A stretch of DNA of 52,540 nt, taken from positions 1 through 52,540 of the forward strand of contig JAHDGK010000037.1 of the NCBI GenBank assembly GCA_020627685.1, written 5' to 3'. The translations under genes and the position numbers were made by a program. Below the pieces are notes generated by a model that saw only the letters and a list, made by a program, of their open reading frames with translations, ran no database searches and was not told the DNA's origin. Of this stretch, positions 28,142-35,579 are shown piece by piece. The first letter of the stretch is position 1; the number at the start of each line of letters is the position of its first letter. Source of the DNA: Granulosicoccus sp. (lineage in GTDB: Bacteria > Pseudomonadota > Gammaproteobacteria > Granulosicoccales > Granulosicoccaceae).

Positions 28142-28621
28142 CTAGTTTTCAGGGATATTCCTTAGTAGATTAGCTACATCTTCATGCCCATTTGTCATAG
28201 CCTCATCCAATGGCGATGACTTTGACTTGTTTTTTCTATTTCTTTTTTTCGGATCAGCTCCCGCCCACAATAGCTGTCTAGCTATCTCATAGTGACCTTC
28301 TCTGGCAGCATCGTGTAACGGTGAACGTCCAAAAGCATCCACTCTATCTACAGAAGCACCGGCATTAATCAGCACCTTGACTGTTTCGGTGTGACCTTTT
28401 ACTGTAGCAGTATGTAACGGAGAACGCCCACGTTTAGCTAGTGCATCTACAGAAGCACCGGCATTAATCAGCAGTTCGACTGACTCGGTGTGACCTTTTG
28501 CAGCAGCATTGTGTAACGCAGAACGCATATCTCTACCCGTTGTATCAACAAAACGATCCTCTTTTTCTTTAATCAGCTCCAAAACTATCTTAGTGTGGCC
28601 TTGTTTAGCAGCCTCCACCAA
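28142..28621 (-). CDS. Ankyrin-repeat protein (second part of a split gene)
   Basis: About five ankyrin repeats fill the 159 residues (EAAKQGHTKIVLELI, ALHNAAAKGHTESVELLINAGASV, PLHTATVKGHTETVKVLINAGASV, PLHDAAREGHYEIARQLL, PLDEAMTNGHEDVANLL). Repeats two and three are almost identical in DNA sequence with a 99-bp period, a recent duplication. The assigned start is TTG; the frame is open back to a TGA just upstream. It begins within the ankyrin pattern that starts in the preceding open frame, so the two were probably one gene. Ankyrin proteins are frequent as immunity proteins beside secreted toxins, which fits this island. There is no signal peptide, so it is cytoplasmic. Confidence 0.7.
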   Translation of the reverse strand: MVEAAKQGHTKIVLELIKEKEDRFVDTTGRDMRSALHNAAAKGHTESVELLINAGASVDALAKRGRSPLHTATVKGHTETVKVLINAGASVDRVDAFGRSPLHDAAREGHYEIARQLLWAGADPKKRNRKNKSKSSPLDEAMTNGHEDVANLLRNIPEN

Positions 28622-28632
28622 CGAATTGGATC

Positions 28633-29082
28633 TTAATCCTCAAAAATATTTGACACGGGAGCACGTCTTTCGATTAACGTCCGTACCATTTTATTATCGC
28701 CATTCTTCGCAGCTGCTTCTAGTGCAAGCCCCAATACATCCTCCAATGTATCCCCGTCAGGAGCCCCTTTTATAGAGTCACTAATATATTTAAGGTCCAT
28801 GAAAATACTGTCTCTGTCCTTTGCTTTTAATGCTTCCGTTACCTTCTCTACTATCACATGTCTACTATATGGAATACTTTCCACAGCAATATCGATTTCA
28901 TCAGAATAATCTTTGAAAACTGCATTACGAAGCTCAAATCCTTCAAGCTCATTTGGTTTTATCTCTATCGAACTGAAGTCAGCTCCTACAAAGAATGTTT
29001 TAGGATTGGCACCAGCTATCTTCGCTAGCTCCCTTATATCATCTGTGTCTGCAGACAGAATATCCAACACTTTATCAAACAT
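28633..29082 (-). CDS. N-terminal part of a split ankyrin-type protein
   Basis: The ATG at 29082 is preferred (upstream gene stop overlaps it by eight bases); an in-frame start at 29133 is also open. The 149-residue product opens with an unrecognised acidic domain (FDKVLDILSADTDDIRELAKIAGANPKTFFVGADF). It ends in a helix pair of ankyrin type (GLALEAAAKNGDNKMVRTLIERRAPVSNIFED). The following open frame continues ankyrin repeats after a one-base frame change at 28633-28650. It may be a frameshifted gene, a sequencing error or two co-translated proteins. Confidence 0.55.
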   Translation of the reverse strand: MFDKVLDILSADTDDIRELAKIAGANPKTFFVGADFSSIEIKPNELEGFELRNAVFKDYSDEIDIAVESIPYSRHVIVEKVTEALKAKDRDSIFMDLKYISDSIKGAPDGDTLEDVLGLALEAAAKNGDNKMVRTLIERRAPVSNIFED

Positions 29083-29689
29083 AATGTTCTTCGAACGCTG
29101 TTGATTCTGCAAATACAAATGTTGAATACCCATCGTCTAAATCGCCCATCTCTAAAGATAACTCCAGTAGTTCTTCGCGTAGATACTGTTTTACACAAAG
29201 CTTTTTATTCTCCGATGCATTTTCCCAGTCTACCGCATCATCATCACTGGTTAATCGGATGTTTTTGATGTCTAAATCCTCTCTTCTACACCTTACTTGT
29301 ACTAATACTTCTGGGGGTTCTTTAGATAGATCAGAACGAGTGTCCCTTATGTTGAGCATCGGTTTGTTCAGGCTGTCAGTAGACATCTCTCCTTCTAAAT
29401 ATGAATTTCCCTCCTCGGGCTTGAATTCATAGATCGTCAATGAACTACTCGTGCTATGTCTATTCACTTGTAAATTTCTGGGTAAGAAATCACCAGTATT
29501 ACGTATAGAGTCAGGAACAAATCGCAAGATATCTGAGTCGTCACCGACTATTTTTATCTGTGCCTTTTTTAGAGATAACTTGAAACTCACTGGGGATTTC
29601 GACTTAAACCCTAGTCTTCCTTCTGTTACCGCCTTATTAACGGCATCTAGCGCATTGCTTGTCAAGCTTCCATACAGATCGCATTGCAA
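29075..29689 (-). CDS. Unrecognised acidic protein in the toxin/ankyrin island
   Basis: A soluble 204-residue protein with no signal or membrane segment, rich in Asp/Glu/Ser. It starts at TTG 29689; there is no ATG in frame until deep inside, and a stop lies eight codons before, so the 5' end may have been lost. It contains MLNIRDTRSDLS and PPEVLVQVRCRREDLDIKNIRLTSDD. It overlaps the next gene by eight bases, so the two are co-translated. Context suggests an immunity or accessory protein of the island. I do not recognise the family. Confidence 0.5.
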   Translation of the reverse strand: MQCDLYGSLTSNALDAVNKAVTEGRLGFKSKSPVSFKLSLKKAQIKIVGDDSDILRFVPDSIRNTGDFLPRNLQVNRHSTSSSLTIYEFKPEEGNSYLEGEMSTDSLNKPMLNIRDTRSDLSKEPPEVLVQVRCRREDLDIKNIRLTSDDDAVDWENASENKKLCVKQYLREELLELSLEMGDLDDGYSTFVFAESTAFEEHYV

Positions 29690-29828
29690 TTCGACTGCGC
29701 CCCACCATCACGAAGGCGATGGTGCATATACCATACAGGTTAATGAGCCTGACACTAATGCAGATATACAAGCCCAGGGTCAAAAAAAGAAGTGATGACC
29801 TAAGATAAAAATATCATGAAGCCGCAAA

Positions 29829-29861
29829 CCCGAACAGATAAAGTGCTCCCGTCTGTTCGGG
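29829..29861. terminator. Inverted repeat, possible terminator
   Basis: A perfect 10-bp stem CCCGAACAGA / TCTGTTCGGG encloses a 13-base loop. It lies in the gap between the immunity-like gene and the next minus-strand gene. The flanks are AT-rich but lack a strong T-run, so transcription may only partly stop. Confidence 0.5.
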
Positions 29862-29892
29862 AATAGATTATTATTTATGTTAAGACGAGTGG

Positions 29893-30261
29893 TCAGCCTG
29901 ATTCGATGACCATGGATTGAATATCCTCTACACTCAGTGAATCAATAACATTCACTACTGGTTGTCCATATCGAGAATAAACATGAAGCTCTGCTAAATA
30001 TTTATCTTGATCCACGTGAAGATCGAAATTCAGAACATCATCATTTATTGATACATGACCTTCTACGGGTATCACCTCACTGGCTTCAAAAACGCGCTGA
30101 CGTGATTTCTCACTCACTTGAAACGATAAGCTTCCAGCCTCATCGATTGTTTGCACCATCGCATCAGAGAATTGTTCTCGGAGGCAATCAGCCCCCGAGA
30201 ATTCATTGGCGAGAAGGAGAGTAACCACTCTCCTCTCGTTAACACTAAGCTCTCTAAACAT
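29893..30261 (-). CDS. Putative immunity protein (DUF6984-like)
   Basis: The 122-residue soluble protein starts MFRELSVNERRVVTLLLA and continues with FSDAMVQTIDEAGSLSF, EGHVSINDDVLNFDLHVDQDKYLAELHVYSRYGQPVVNV. The order of a short N-terminal helix pair, a DxGSLxF strand and a final LxELxVY strand resembles DUF6984 proteins, several of which sit beside toxins. It starts 13 bases after the stop of the lipoprotein gene, an arrangement typical of toxin-immunity pairs. The name is an inference from sequence pattern and position. Confidence 0.5.
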   Translation of the reverse strand: MFRELSVNERRVVTLLLANEFSGADCLREQFSDAMVQTIDEAGSLSFQVSEKSRQRVFEASEVIPVEGHVSINDDVLNFDLHVDQDKYLAELHVYSRYGQPVVNVIDSLSVEDIQSMVIESG

Positions 30262-30274
30262 TGATATTATTCAA

Positions 30275-31126
30275 CTATTTACAGTAGTACGTGCCCACAT
30301 GCCATCTGCCGCTACTACTTCTTTTATACGGCTTGTACTCGATTGTTCGCCCCTTATAACTAATGGTAGGGTACTGACCTCGTCGAGCAACATCGGGTAA
30401 ATCACCACGAGAAGCACGGCGTTTCATGTCTGATTTGATCGCGCGCTGGATGCCTCTAATTATACTACGCGTTCCGGAAAACCCACAGTATCGCTGAGTG
30501 ATGTGTCGTGCGCCATGACCAAAAGAGACAGAACGCACAGCTAGCGCTCCAGAAACAGTTTTACGTACCCATCTGTAACTGTATCGGGCTCCTGTCCAGA
30601 CACGAGCACCGACCCAGATCACTGCTCTCGGCAAACTTCTCGCCATTCCAGCACCAGAAGCCGCACTTTCCTCTGTAATCGCATCGAAGTAGATGGACTC
30701 TCCTGAGTTCAGTTCAACATCGATATTCACAAGGTCAGTGGCGGAATCTAAAGCGATTTGATCCAAAGTAGAAAAAGGTACGCTCAGAACAACACCCTTT
30801 GCGGTCTGCTCATAAGTAACCTCACTCGTTGCAATACCCTGATAAATCACCTCAGTCGCATCTTGTTGGTCAACAAGAACAGCACTAACATCATTGAAAT
30901 AATCGTGAACGTTTCGAAAGAGAAGTTGTAAGCCTTCATCGGTTGCTGTTAGCGATAAGGACTTTGATTCGGTATCAGACAACAATAGCGAATCGCTAAG
31001 AAGTAAATCTTCCGAGAAATCAGGGGAAATTTCTGTCGAAAGTTCTTCGGTACTACACCCTACAATAAAGATAATTGAGGACACAGCAAAAGCCGCGGCA
31101 AGGTTGCCGCATTTCTTTACAATCAT
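30275..31126 (-). CDS. Lipoprotein with C-terminal toxin-like domain
   Basis: The 283-residue protein has a lipoprotein signal (FAVSSIIFIVGCS, lipid-accepting Cys24). An acidic Leu/Ser/Thr-rich domain of about 150 residues follows. There is a sharp change near residue 165 to a small Gly/Ala region and then a very basic C-terminus of about 100 residues (SDMKRRASRGDLPDVARRGQ, TISYKGRTIEYKPYKRSS, GRWHVGTYYCK). An acidic anchored carrier joined to a basic compact C-terminus, with a small gene 13 bases downstream, is the layout of polymorphic toxins. Lipoprotein-anchored examples include SitA of Myxococcus. The C-terminal domain family was not identified; its basic charge and His/Tyr/Lys residues suggest a nuclease or RNase. 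Confidence 0.55.
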   Translation of the reverse strand: MIVKKCGNLAAAFAVSSIIFIVGCSTEELSTEISPDFSEDLLLSDSLLLSDTESKSLSLTATDEGLQLLFRNVHDYFNDVSAVLVDQQDATEVIYQGIATSEVTYEQTAKGVVLSVPFSTLDQIALDSATDLVNIDVELNSGESIYFDAITEESAASGAGMARSLPRAVIWVGARVWTGARYSYRWVRKTVSGALAVRSVSFGHGARHITQRYCGFSGTRSIIRGIQRAIKSDMKRRASRGDLPDVARRGQYPTISYKGRTIEYKPYKRSSSGRWHVGTYYCK

Positions 31127-31555
31127 TAGATATACCTTCTTTTAGTAAGCCTCTTTTGGAGGCGTGAATTGACTAGATAAAGGCAGAACTGATTCTGGCA
31201 TCAGTTCTTAAATGGTGTATTTCAGATCTGGGGTCACCAAATCTCGTCAAGTGAAAAGGATTGATGTGCACGACTGTGATGCAGTCGCACTAAAATAGAT
31301 CACAAAAAGAATCCTATTGCAAGACTTATTTCACTACCAAGAACCCAAATGTAAAAATCCCGGAAACAGACCCTAGGCTGCTTATCCCCATGTTCGGGCC
31401 GGATATTGCCTGCGCGATTTGCCCCCCCCCCGATAGCGTCACGCTGCAGTGTGTAATCTACTAAGAGCTGCTCAAAGATCACCCCGTGTGACACTGTTTA
31501 CTACTCACCTGTAAAATCTGCACATCAAATATTAGGAGGATATTGCAGGTGCAGA
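31127..31555. other. Intergenic region between lipoprotein gene and IS66
   Basis: No convincing gene. Three hairpins lie in the left half: GCCTC-GAGGC at 31149-31163, AGAACTGAT / ATCAGTTCT at 31185-31208, and CGACTG / CAGTCG at 31271-31287. They are upstream of the lipoprotein ATG on the minus strand and may form a leader. The right half holds a C10 run at 31422-31431 and a 64-codon open frame that looks like residual or shadow sequence. Confidence 0.45.
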
Positions 31556-31566
31556 GTAAGCGCATT

Positions 31567-33138
31567 TTAAGCAGCCTGACACTGCTGAGGTTGCAAGTTG
31601 AACGGTAACAACGCTTCAATGTCTTCCAGAGATTGAGCTGCCGGCAGCTTAGTCAATACGTGCTGGATATAGCTGTGCGGTTCAAGCCCATTGGCCTTGG
31701 CCGTCTCCACCAGACTGTATAAATGGGCACTGGCTTTAGCGCCTTCAACCGATGTGGCGAAGAGCCACGCTTTTCTTCCCATCACAAAGGGCCTAACGGC
31801 ATTTTCAGTCAGATTGTTGTCAATCCGTAGTCGACCGTCGGCGGTGTAGACGATGAGCTTATCCCATTGCTTGTGCAGATAGTTCATCGCTTTACCGAGC
31901 GTGGAGCGTGGTGGTACGACGAGAATGTGAGTGTCCAACCAGTGTTTCAGCTCGTTCAGTAGCGGCACGGCTTGTTCTTGCCGAATGGCGTACTTCTCCT
32001 GCGCAGTGAGAGGCTTGATCTCTCGTTCTATCGTGTACAGTGCCTGGATCTGCTTTAACGCGCTGGCCGCCAGTGTGCTTTTTTGTTTGTTCGGATCCAC
32101 ACTGCGCTGGGCTTTGAGCGCTTCGTCGAACTTTCTCCTCGCATGGGCCATACAGCCCACGCAGGTGAGCTTATTCGCTCGGCACGCCGCACCATACCCC
32201 TCATAGGCATCAGTTTGCAGATAACCGCTGAACCCGTCGAGCAGTCGAACCGGCACGGATTGGGATCGCGTAGGATCATAGTCGTACAGAATCACCGGTG
32301 ACTCAGGTGGCCCGCCTCGTTGTACCCAGATGTAAGATTGGCTCTGTGGGGTTTTACCGTCTTCTTTCAACACTTGGTATCGCGACTCGTCCATCGCGAT
32401 GATGTCGTAACTCAATAACTTCTCGCGCATCAGGTTGATCAGTGGTTGGATAAGCTGACCACACTGGATCATCCAACTCGCTTGCGTTGAACGCGATAAG
32501 GGCATGCCGTACCGCGCAAGCTTTCGCTCGATCCTGTACAGCGGCATGCCATCAAGGTATTTAGCGATAATCAACCAAGCCAGTAAACCGGGCGTGGCGT
32601 TACTCTTTGGAATCGGCTGTGGTGGTAGCGGTGCCGTTTTGAAGGTGTCTTTACACCCTGGGCAATGGTACGTGGTTCTATGGTGGCGTAATACACGCAC
32701 TTTAGCCGGAATAATATCGAGCTGTTCCGTGATCTTCTCACTCAACGGCACCATGCGCTGATTGCAGTGCTCGCACTGACAGCGCTCATCATCGAGTGTG
32801 TGTTTGATCTCGATGCGGGGCAAATGGGCCGGTAATGCGCGGCGTCCTCGTTTGGCTTTGGATGTTAGGGCTTGTGATGCGGGTTCGATGGGATTGTCTG
32901 CCTCATCATCAGCCATAGGCTCCGCAACCGGCTTCTCGTCGAGCAACAGTCGGAGCTGATCGGGTGATATCGCCTCACTCTTGATGCCAAAGCGGTGATG
33001 CTTAGCCAGTTTTATTTGTTCGAGCAGTTGTTCAATAAACAACGATTGATGGTCGAGCTTTTTCTGTTGCTCGATAACCAATGCCGTTAAGCCATCAACA
33101 GAAACGGGCAATGTGGGCAATGTCGTTGCGCTACTCAT
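31567..33138 (-). CDS. tnpC: IS66 transposase TnpC
   Basis: The DDE transposase of 523 residues has an N-terminal coiled-coil/Leu region (IEQQKKLDHQSLFIEQLLEQIKLAKHHRFG) and a Zn-binding region with CxxC (CQCEHCNQRM and YHCPGCKDTF). The catalytic core is visible (YDIIAMDESRYQVL, GYLQTDAYEGYG, LRIDNNLTENAVRPFVMGRKAWLF). Length is normal for IS66. It looks intact. Confidence 0.95.
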   Translation of the reverse strand: MSSATTLPTLPVSVDGLTALVIEQQKKLDHQSLFIEQLLEQIKLAKHHRFGIKSEAISPDQLRLLLDEKPVAEPMADDEADNPIEPASQALTSKAKRGRRALPAHLPRIEIKHTLDDERCQCEHCNQRMVPLSEKITEQLDIIPAKVRVLRHHRTTYHCPGCKDTFKTAPLPPQPIPKSNATPGLLAWLIIAKYLDGMPLYRIERKLARYGMPLSRSTQASWMIQCGQLIQPLINLMREKLLSYDIIAMDESRYQVLKEDGKTPQSQSYIWVQRGGPPESPVILYDYDPTRSQSVPVRLLDGFSGYLQTDAYEGYGAACRANKLTCVGCMAHARRKFDEALKAQRSVDPNKQKSTLAASALKQIQALYTIEREIKPLTAQEKYAIRQEQAVPLLNELKHWLDTHILVVPPRSTLGKAMNYLHKQWDKLIVYTADGRLRIDNNLTENAVRPFVMGRKAWLFATSVEGAKASAHLYSLVETAKANGLEPHSYIQHVLTKLPAAQSLEDIEALLPFNLQPQQCQAA

Positions 33139-33174
33139 GAGCCATCATTATAGCGCGGCATTGCCATCGACTCA

Positions 33175-33534
33175 CTACAAAACCGTGTGGTGCGGCAATG
33201 AAGCATGACCTTGCATCAAGGTTAAACCGTAACCATCGAGCAACCAGGCGACTTGTTGTGCGTTCAGATCGATCACATCCAGGGGTAACTGATCTGGCCA
33301 CTGGAAACGGCTTTTCTCCAGACGCTTCATCCACAGTGCAAACCCATTGCCCTCCCAGTACACCAGCTTGACCAGTGTGCGTTGACGATTACAAAACACG
33401 AACAAGCGAGAGCTGAACGGATCGAGCTTCATCTCGGCTTCGACGATCGTGACTAAGCCATTAATGGCCTTTCTCATGTCAACGGGCTTGCGGTACAAAT
33501 AGATCGTCCCGCTATCACTCTGAGGTCGAAGCAT
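33175..33534 (-). CDS. tnpB: IS66 accessory protein TnpB
   Basis: An intact TnpB of about 119 residues with the family signature: TIYLYRKPVDMRKAINGLVTIVE, LFVFCNRQRTLVKLVYWEGNGFALWMKRLEKSRF. The ATG at 33534 lies two bases after the tnpA stop, the usual coupling. A longer in-frame start at 33573 is open. TnpB is needed for IS66 transposition; its exact activity is not known. Confidence 0.92.
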   Translation of the reverse strand: MLRPQSDSGTIYLYRKPVDMRKAINGLVTIVEAEMKLDPFSSRLFVFCNRQRTLVKLVYWEGNGFALWMKRLEKSRFQWPDQLPLDVIDLNAQQVAWLLDGYGLTLMQGHASLPHHTVL

Positions 33535-33536
33535 GC

Positions 33537-33896
33537 TCAGGTACGAAGCCGTGTCAGTAGTCGAGCGATGCATTCTGGCTCAACAGGGTTAAAGTACTCG
33601 AGGACTGAGCCGCAGGGAAGTGTCAGGCGGCACTGTGCAGGCACTGTATCCGTTGCTCTCTTAGGTTTTGTCGTTGACGTGGAGACGAGTTTAACTTCGG
33701 CAAAGTCAGGCATGGGCTCCTCGCTCTGCAGCGGAAGAAGCCCACGCTTGGTCAGTGAGGTTTTCCACTGATAGAGGTCTTTGGTTTTTAGGTTGTTTGC
33801 GGCAGCGTACTGGCCAATCGAGCCATCAAAAGCGGCGGCAGCGAGCACGTGCTCACGCCAATAGTGCTGACGTTCGGTGATCTTGGTTTGTGTCAT
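33537..33896 (-). CDS. tnpA: IS66 protein TnpA (HTH)
   Basis: A 119-residue protein starts at ATG 33896, where GGAG is at proper spacing; ATG 33902 and a longer open start at 33941 are also in frame. The HTH region ITERQHYWREHVLAAAAFDGSIGQYAAANNLKTKDLYQWK is the DNA-binding part. Its C-terminus (LTLPCGSVLEYFNPVEPECIARLL) is typical of IS66 OrfA. Confidence 0.88.
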   Translation of the reverse strand: MTQTKITERQHYWREHVLAAAAFDGSIGQYAAANNLKTKDLYQWKTSLTKRGLLPLQSEEPMPDFAEVKLVSTSTTKPKRATDTVPAQCRLTLPCGSVLEYFNPVEPECIARLLTRLRT

Positions 33897-33949
33897 AAAC
33901 ATTCTCCAGGGTGACTGGAGACAAGCATGGAAGATTGACAAACAATGCG

Positions 33950-34441
33950 CTAGACGCCGTTAATAAGCCGGTTACTTCCTTCTGTGAATGCTACAGAGCA
34001 GTACAGCTCTGCTATCTGCTTCTCTCCCTTGTAGCTTGATCTAAATGCATGGAGCGATACCACCTCTTGAAGCATCCTTGCTCCGTTTTTATTGAAATTT
34101 AAAACGCTTTGAATTGGTGTCTGTGAAATCTGACCAACAAACCTGTATCCCTTCCCATGTTCGTTTTTGATGCTGAAGTTTCCACCCTTGTCCTTAAGTG
34201 CATTTCTCACTGTTCCAATGACTTTATCGATAGAACCGTCGCCTATTGGTTTTCCCCAGACCACACTAGTAAGTTCAACCTTCTTGAAACAAGCTACAGG
34301 GTTGTTTAGGAAATGTAATAACAGGCTCTCAGGACGCTCGGACAGCTTTATTTGCTGTCCGTCAGCATCTTTAAGCTCACGAGACGATTCATTAAAAATA
34401 TAATGACTATCCCCTATCTTAAATATCCATTCATCCGACAT
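33950..34441 (-). pseudogene. OmpR/CadC-type winged-helix regulator, probably truncated by IS66
   Basis: Residues 15-105 are a Trans_reg_C winged helix (IKLSERPESLLLHFLNNPVACFKKVELTSVVWGK, GSIDKVIGTVRNALKD, IKNEHGKGYRFVGQI). This domain binds DNA in OmpR, CadC and ToxR proteins. About 60 residues follow, without a receiver or membrane helix. The stop TAG is formed by bases of the IS66 right end, so the original C-terminus has been lost. It would still have the DNA-binding domain and could be active. It starts seven bases after the stop of a 36-residue membrane peptide gene. Confidence 0.65.
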
Positions 34442-34447
34442 ACAAAA

Positions 34448-34558
34448 CTAACCTATGAACACAATCACCGCTTTAATCGCTATGTAAATGAGAATAGCAG
34501 CGATTATATTTGCAGCGACGCCTATTGCTAATTGTTTGGCTACTTGTGTATTTGACAT
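34448..34558 (-). CDS. 36-residue membrane peptide
   Basis: An ATG at 34558 with a good ribosome binding site (CTGGAAAG eight bases before) starts a 36-codon frame with one long hydrophobic helix (AIGVAANIIAAILIYIAIKAVIVFIG) after the polar start SNTQVAKQL. Its stop is seven bases before the winged-helix gene, so the two are translationally coupled. It could be a regulator of the neighbouring protein, a small toxin or a structural peptide. I know no named family. Confidence 0.55.
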   Translation of the reverse strand: MSNTQVAKQLAIGVAANIIAAILIYIAIKAVIVFIG

Positions 34559-34762
34559 GATCTTTCCAGTTGGTATCAAGCCTTGTTGACTTGCTATTTA
34601 CTTTCTCAAATCAAGGTGCTTTTAATACACACCCAAATACTGAAAAAATCATGAAAATTTACTAACCCGAGTCCTTTAGTCCGTTTGATTCAACAACCAA
34701 ATACTGAAAAAAGACTGAAATTATTCTGAAAAAATACCAACCTAGCTCTATTCAAGGTTCAT

Positions 34763-35548
34763 TTACAGATAGGAACTCATCCTATTCATATAGTCATCCC
34801 TATCATCACTGATTATCTTTTGTACTGACTTGGATAGTCTAGCGTTCACAGACTTGTGCTTTTTCAATATCGCTTCAATAAGCGCAATTCTAAAGTCTCT
34901 ATTGCTGTCGAAAGGCTTTTTTAAATACGCATCTACGTCATCGAATTTGAAAGCAAATTCACGCTCTTGAGTGTCATACGCTGTTATGACAACTATCGCT
35001 GTTCCCGGGCTATGGCGTTTCGCTAATTGAAAAAGCTCCTCTCCGCTTATCCCCGGTAGCATGACATCTAAAACGATTGCGTCGTATTCGTTGTTCTCAA
35101 TCCTTTCTTTGCCCTCTATTCCGTCGCGGGCTATATCAACAACATAGTGCTTGGATAGTGTCGTATTCAGAAACTCACAAATCCCTTCGTCGTCCTCGAC
35201 TAAAAGAACTCGCATCTTTACTTTTTCGCTGAAGTAATGGTTCAGGCCGGATACGTTTTCACTATCAAACAACCGGCATCCTAATGGTATAGGTTTATCG
35301 TTTAAATCGACTCCGAGGTAGGCTATCGGTATCGTTGGATCACAAAAACGTTCGTTTCGAGATAACTCGGCAGTTTTTATCGCGTTATCAGTAAGCTCAA
35401 ACAACATGATTCCACTGATCTTGTTTTTGTTGGTCGATAACGACTCACCCATCAATTCGTCATCCACGACGAGTGTTTCTTTAGTCTCACTAATCGTTTC
35501 GAGTACCCGATCAAAATCAATGGATTGAGAGTTTTGAATTAGTATCAT
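34763..35548 (-). CDS. Response regulator with degenerate plus canonical receiver and no output domain
   Basis: The 261-residue protein has a C-terminal receiver at about 112-225: RVLLVEDDEG (Asp119-Asp120), phosphorylation site Asp161 in VLDVMLPG, VITAYD and Lys211-Pro. The first 105 residues look like a second, degenerate receiver (ILIQNSQS, ISGIMLFELTD, IPIAYLGVD, IPLGCRLF) without the acidic pocket. The C-terminal tail is helical and has no DNA-binding domain. It probably acts by protein contact, possibly receiving phosphate from one of the two kinases at 21957 and 26526. It belongs to a minus-strand group with the HTH gene. Confidence 0.78.
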   Translation of the reverse strand: MILIQNSQSIDFDRVLETISETKETLVVDDELMGESLSTNKNKISGIMLFELTDNAIKTAELSRNERFCDPTIPIAYLGVDLNDKPIPLGCRLFDSENVSGLNHYFSEKVKMRVLLVEDDEGICEFLNTTLSKHYVVDIARDGIEGKERIENNEYDAIVLDVMLPGISGEELFQLAKRHSPGTAIVVITAYDTQEREFAFKFDDVDAYLKKPFDSNRDFRIALIEAILKKHKSVNARLSKSVQKIISDDRDDYMNRMSSYL

Positions 35549-35579
35549 TATCTGGGCACTAGTGACTGGGGACGTGAAT

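Larger units (their letters stand above)
31556..33955 (-). mobile_element. IS66-family insertion sequence with tnpA, tnpB, tnpC
   Basis: A complete three-gene IS66 element of about 2.4 kb. The left end reads GTAAGCGCATTTTAAGC, starting 11 bases beyond the tnpC stop and with the GTAAGCG typical of IS66 ends. The right end, read inward from 33955, is GTCTAGCGCATTG, sharing AGCGCATT with the left. No 8-bp target duplication is visible (GGTGCAGA against GCCGTTAA), so one end may be wrongly placed or flanks have been rearranged. GC content is higher than in the flanks, a sign of separate origin. Confidence 0.8.

Noticed and set aside
31300-31494. Minus-strand open frame of 64 codons beside IS66
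   Set aside because: No ribosome binding site, runs through the C10 tract and resembles no known protein; could be residual sequence but cannot be supported.
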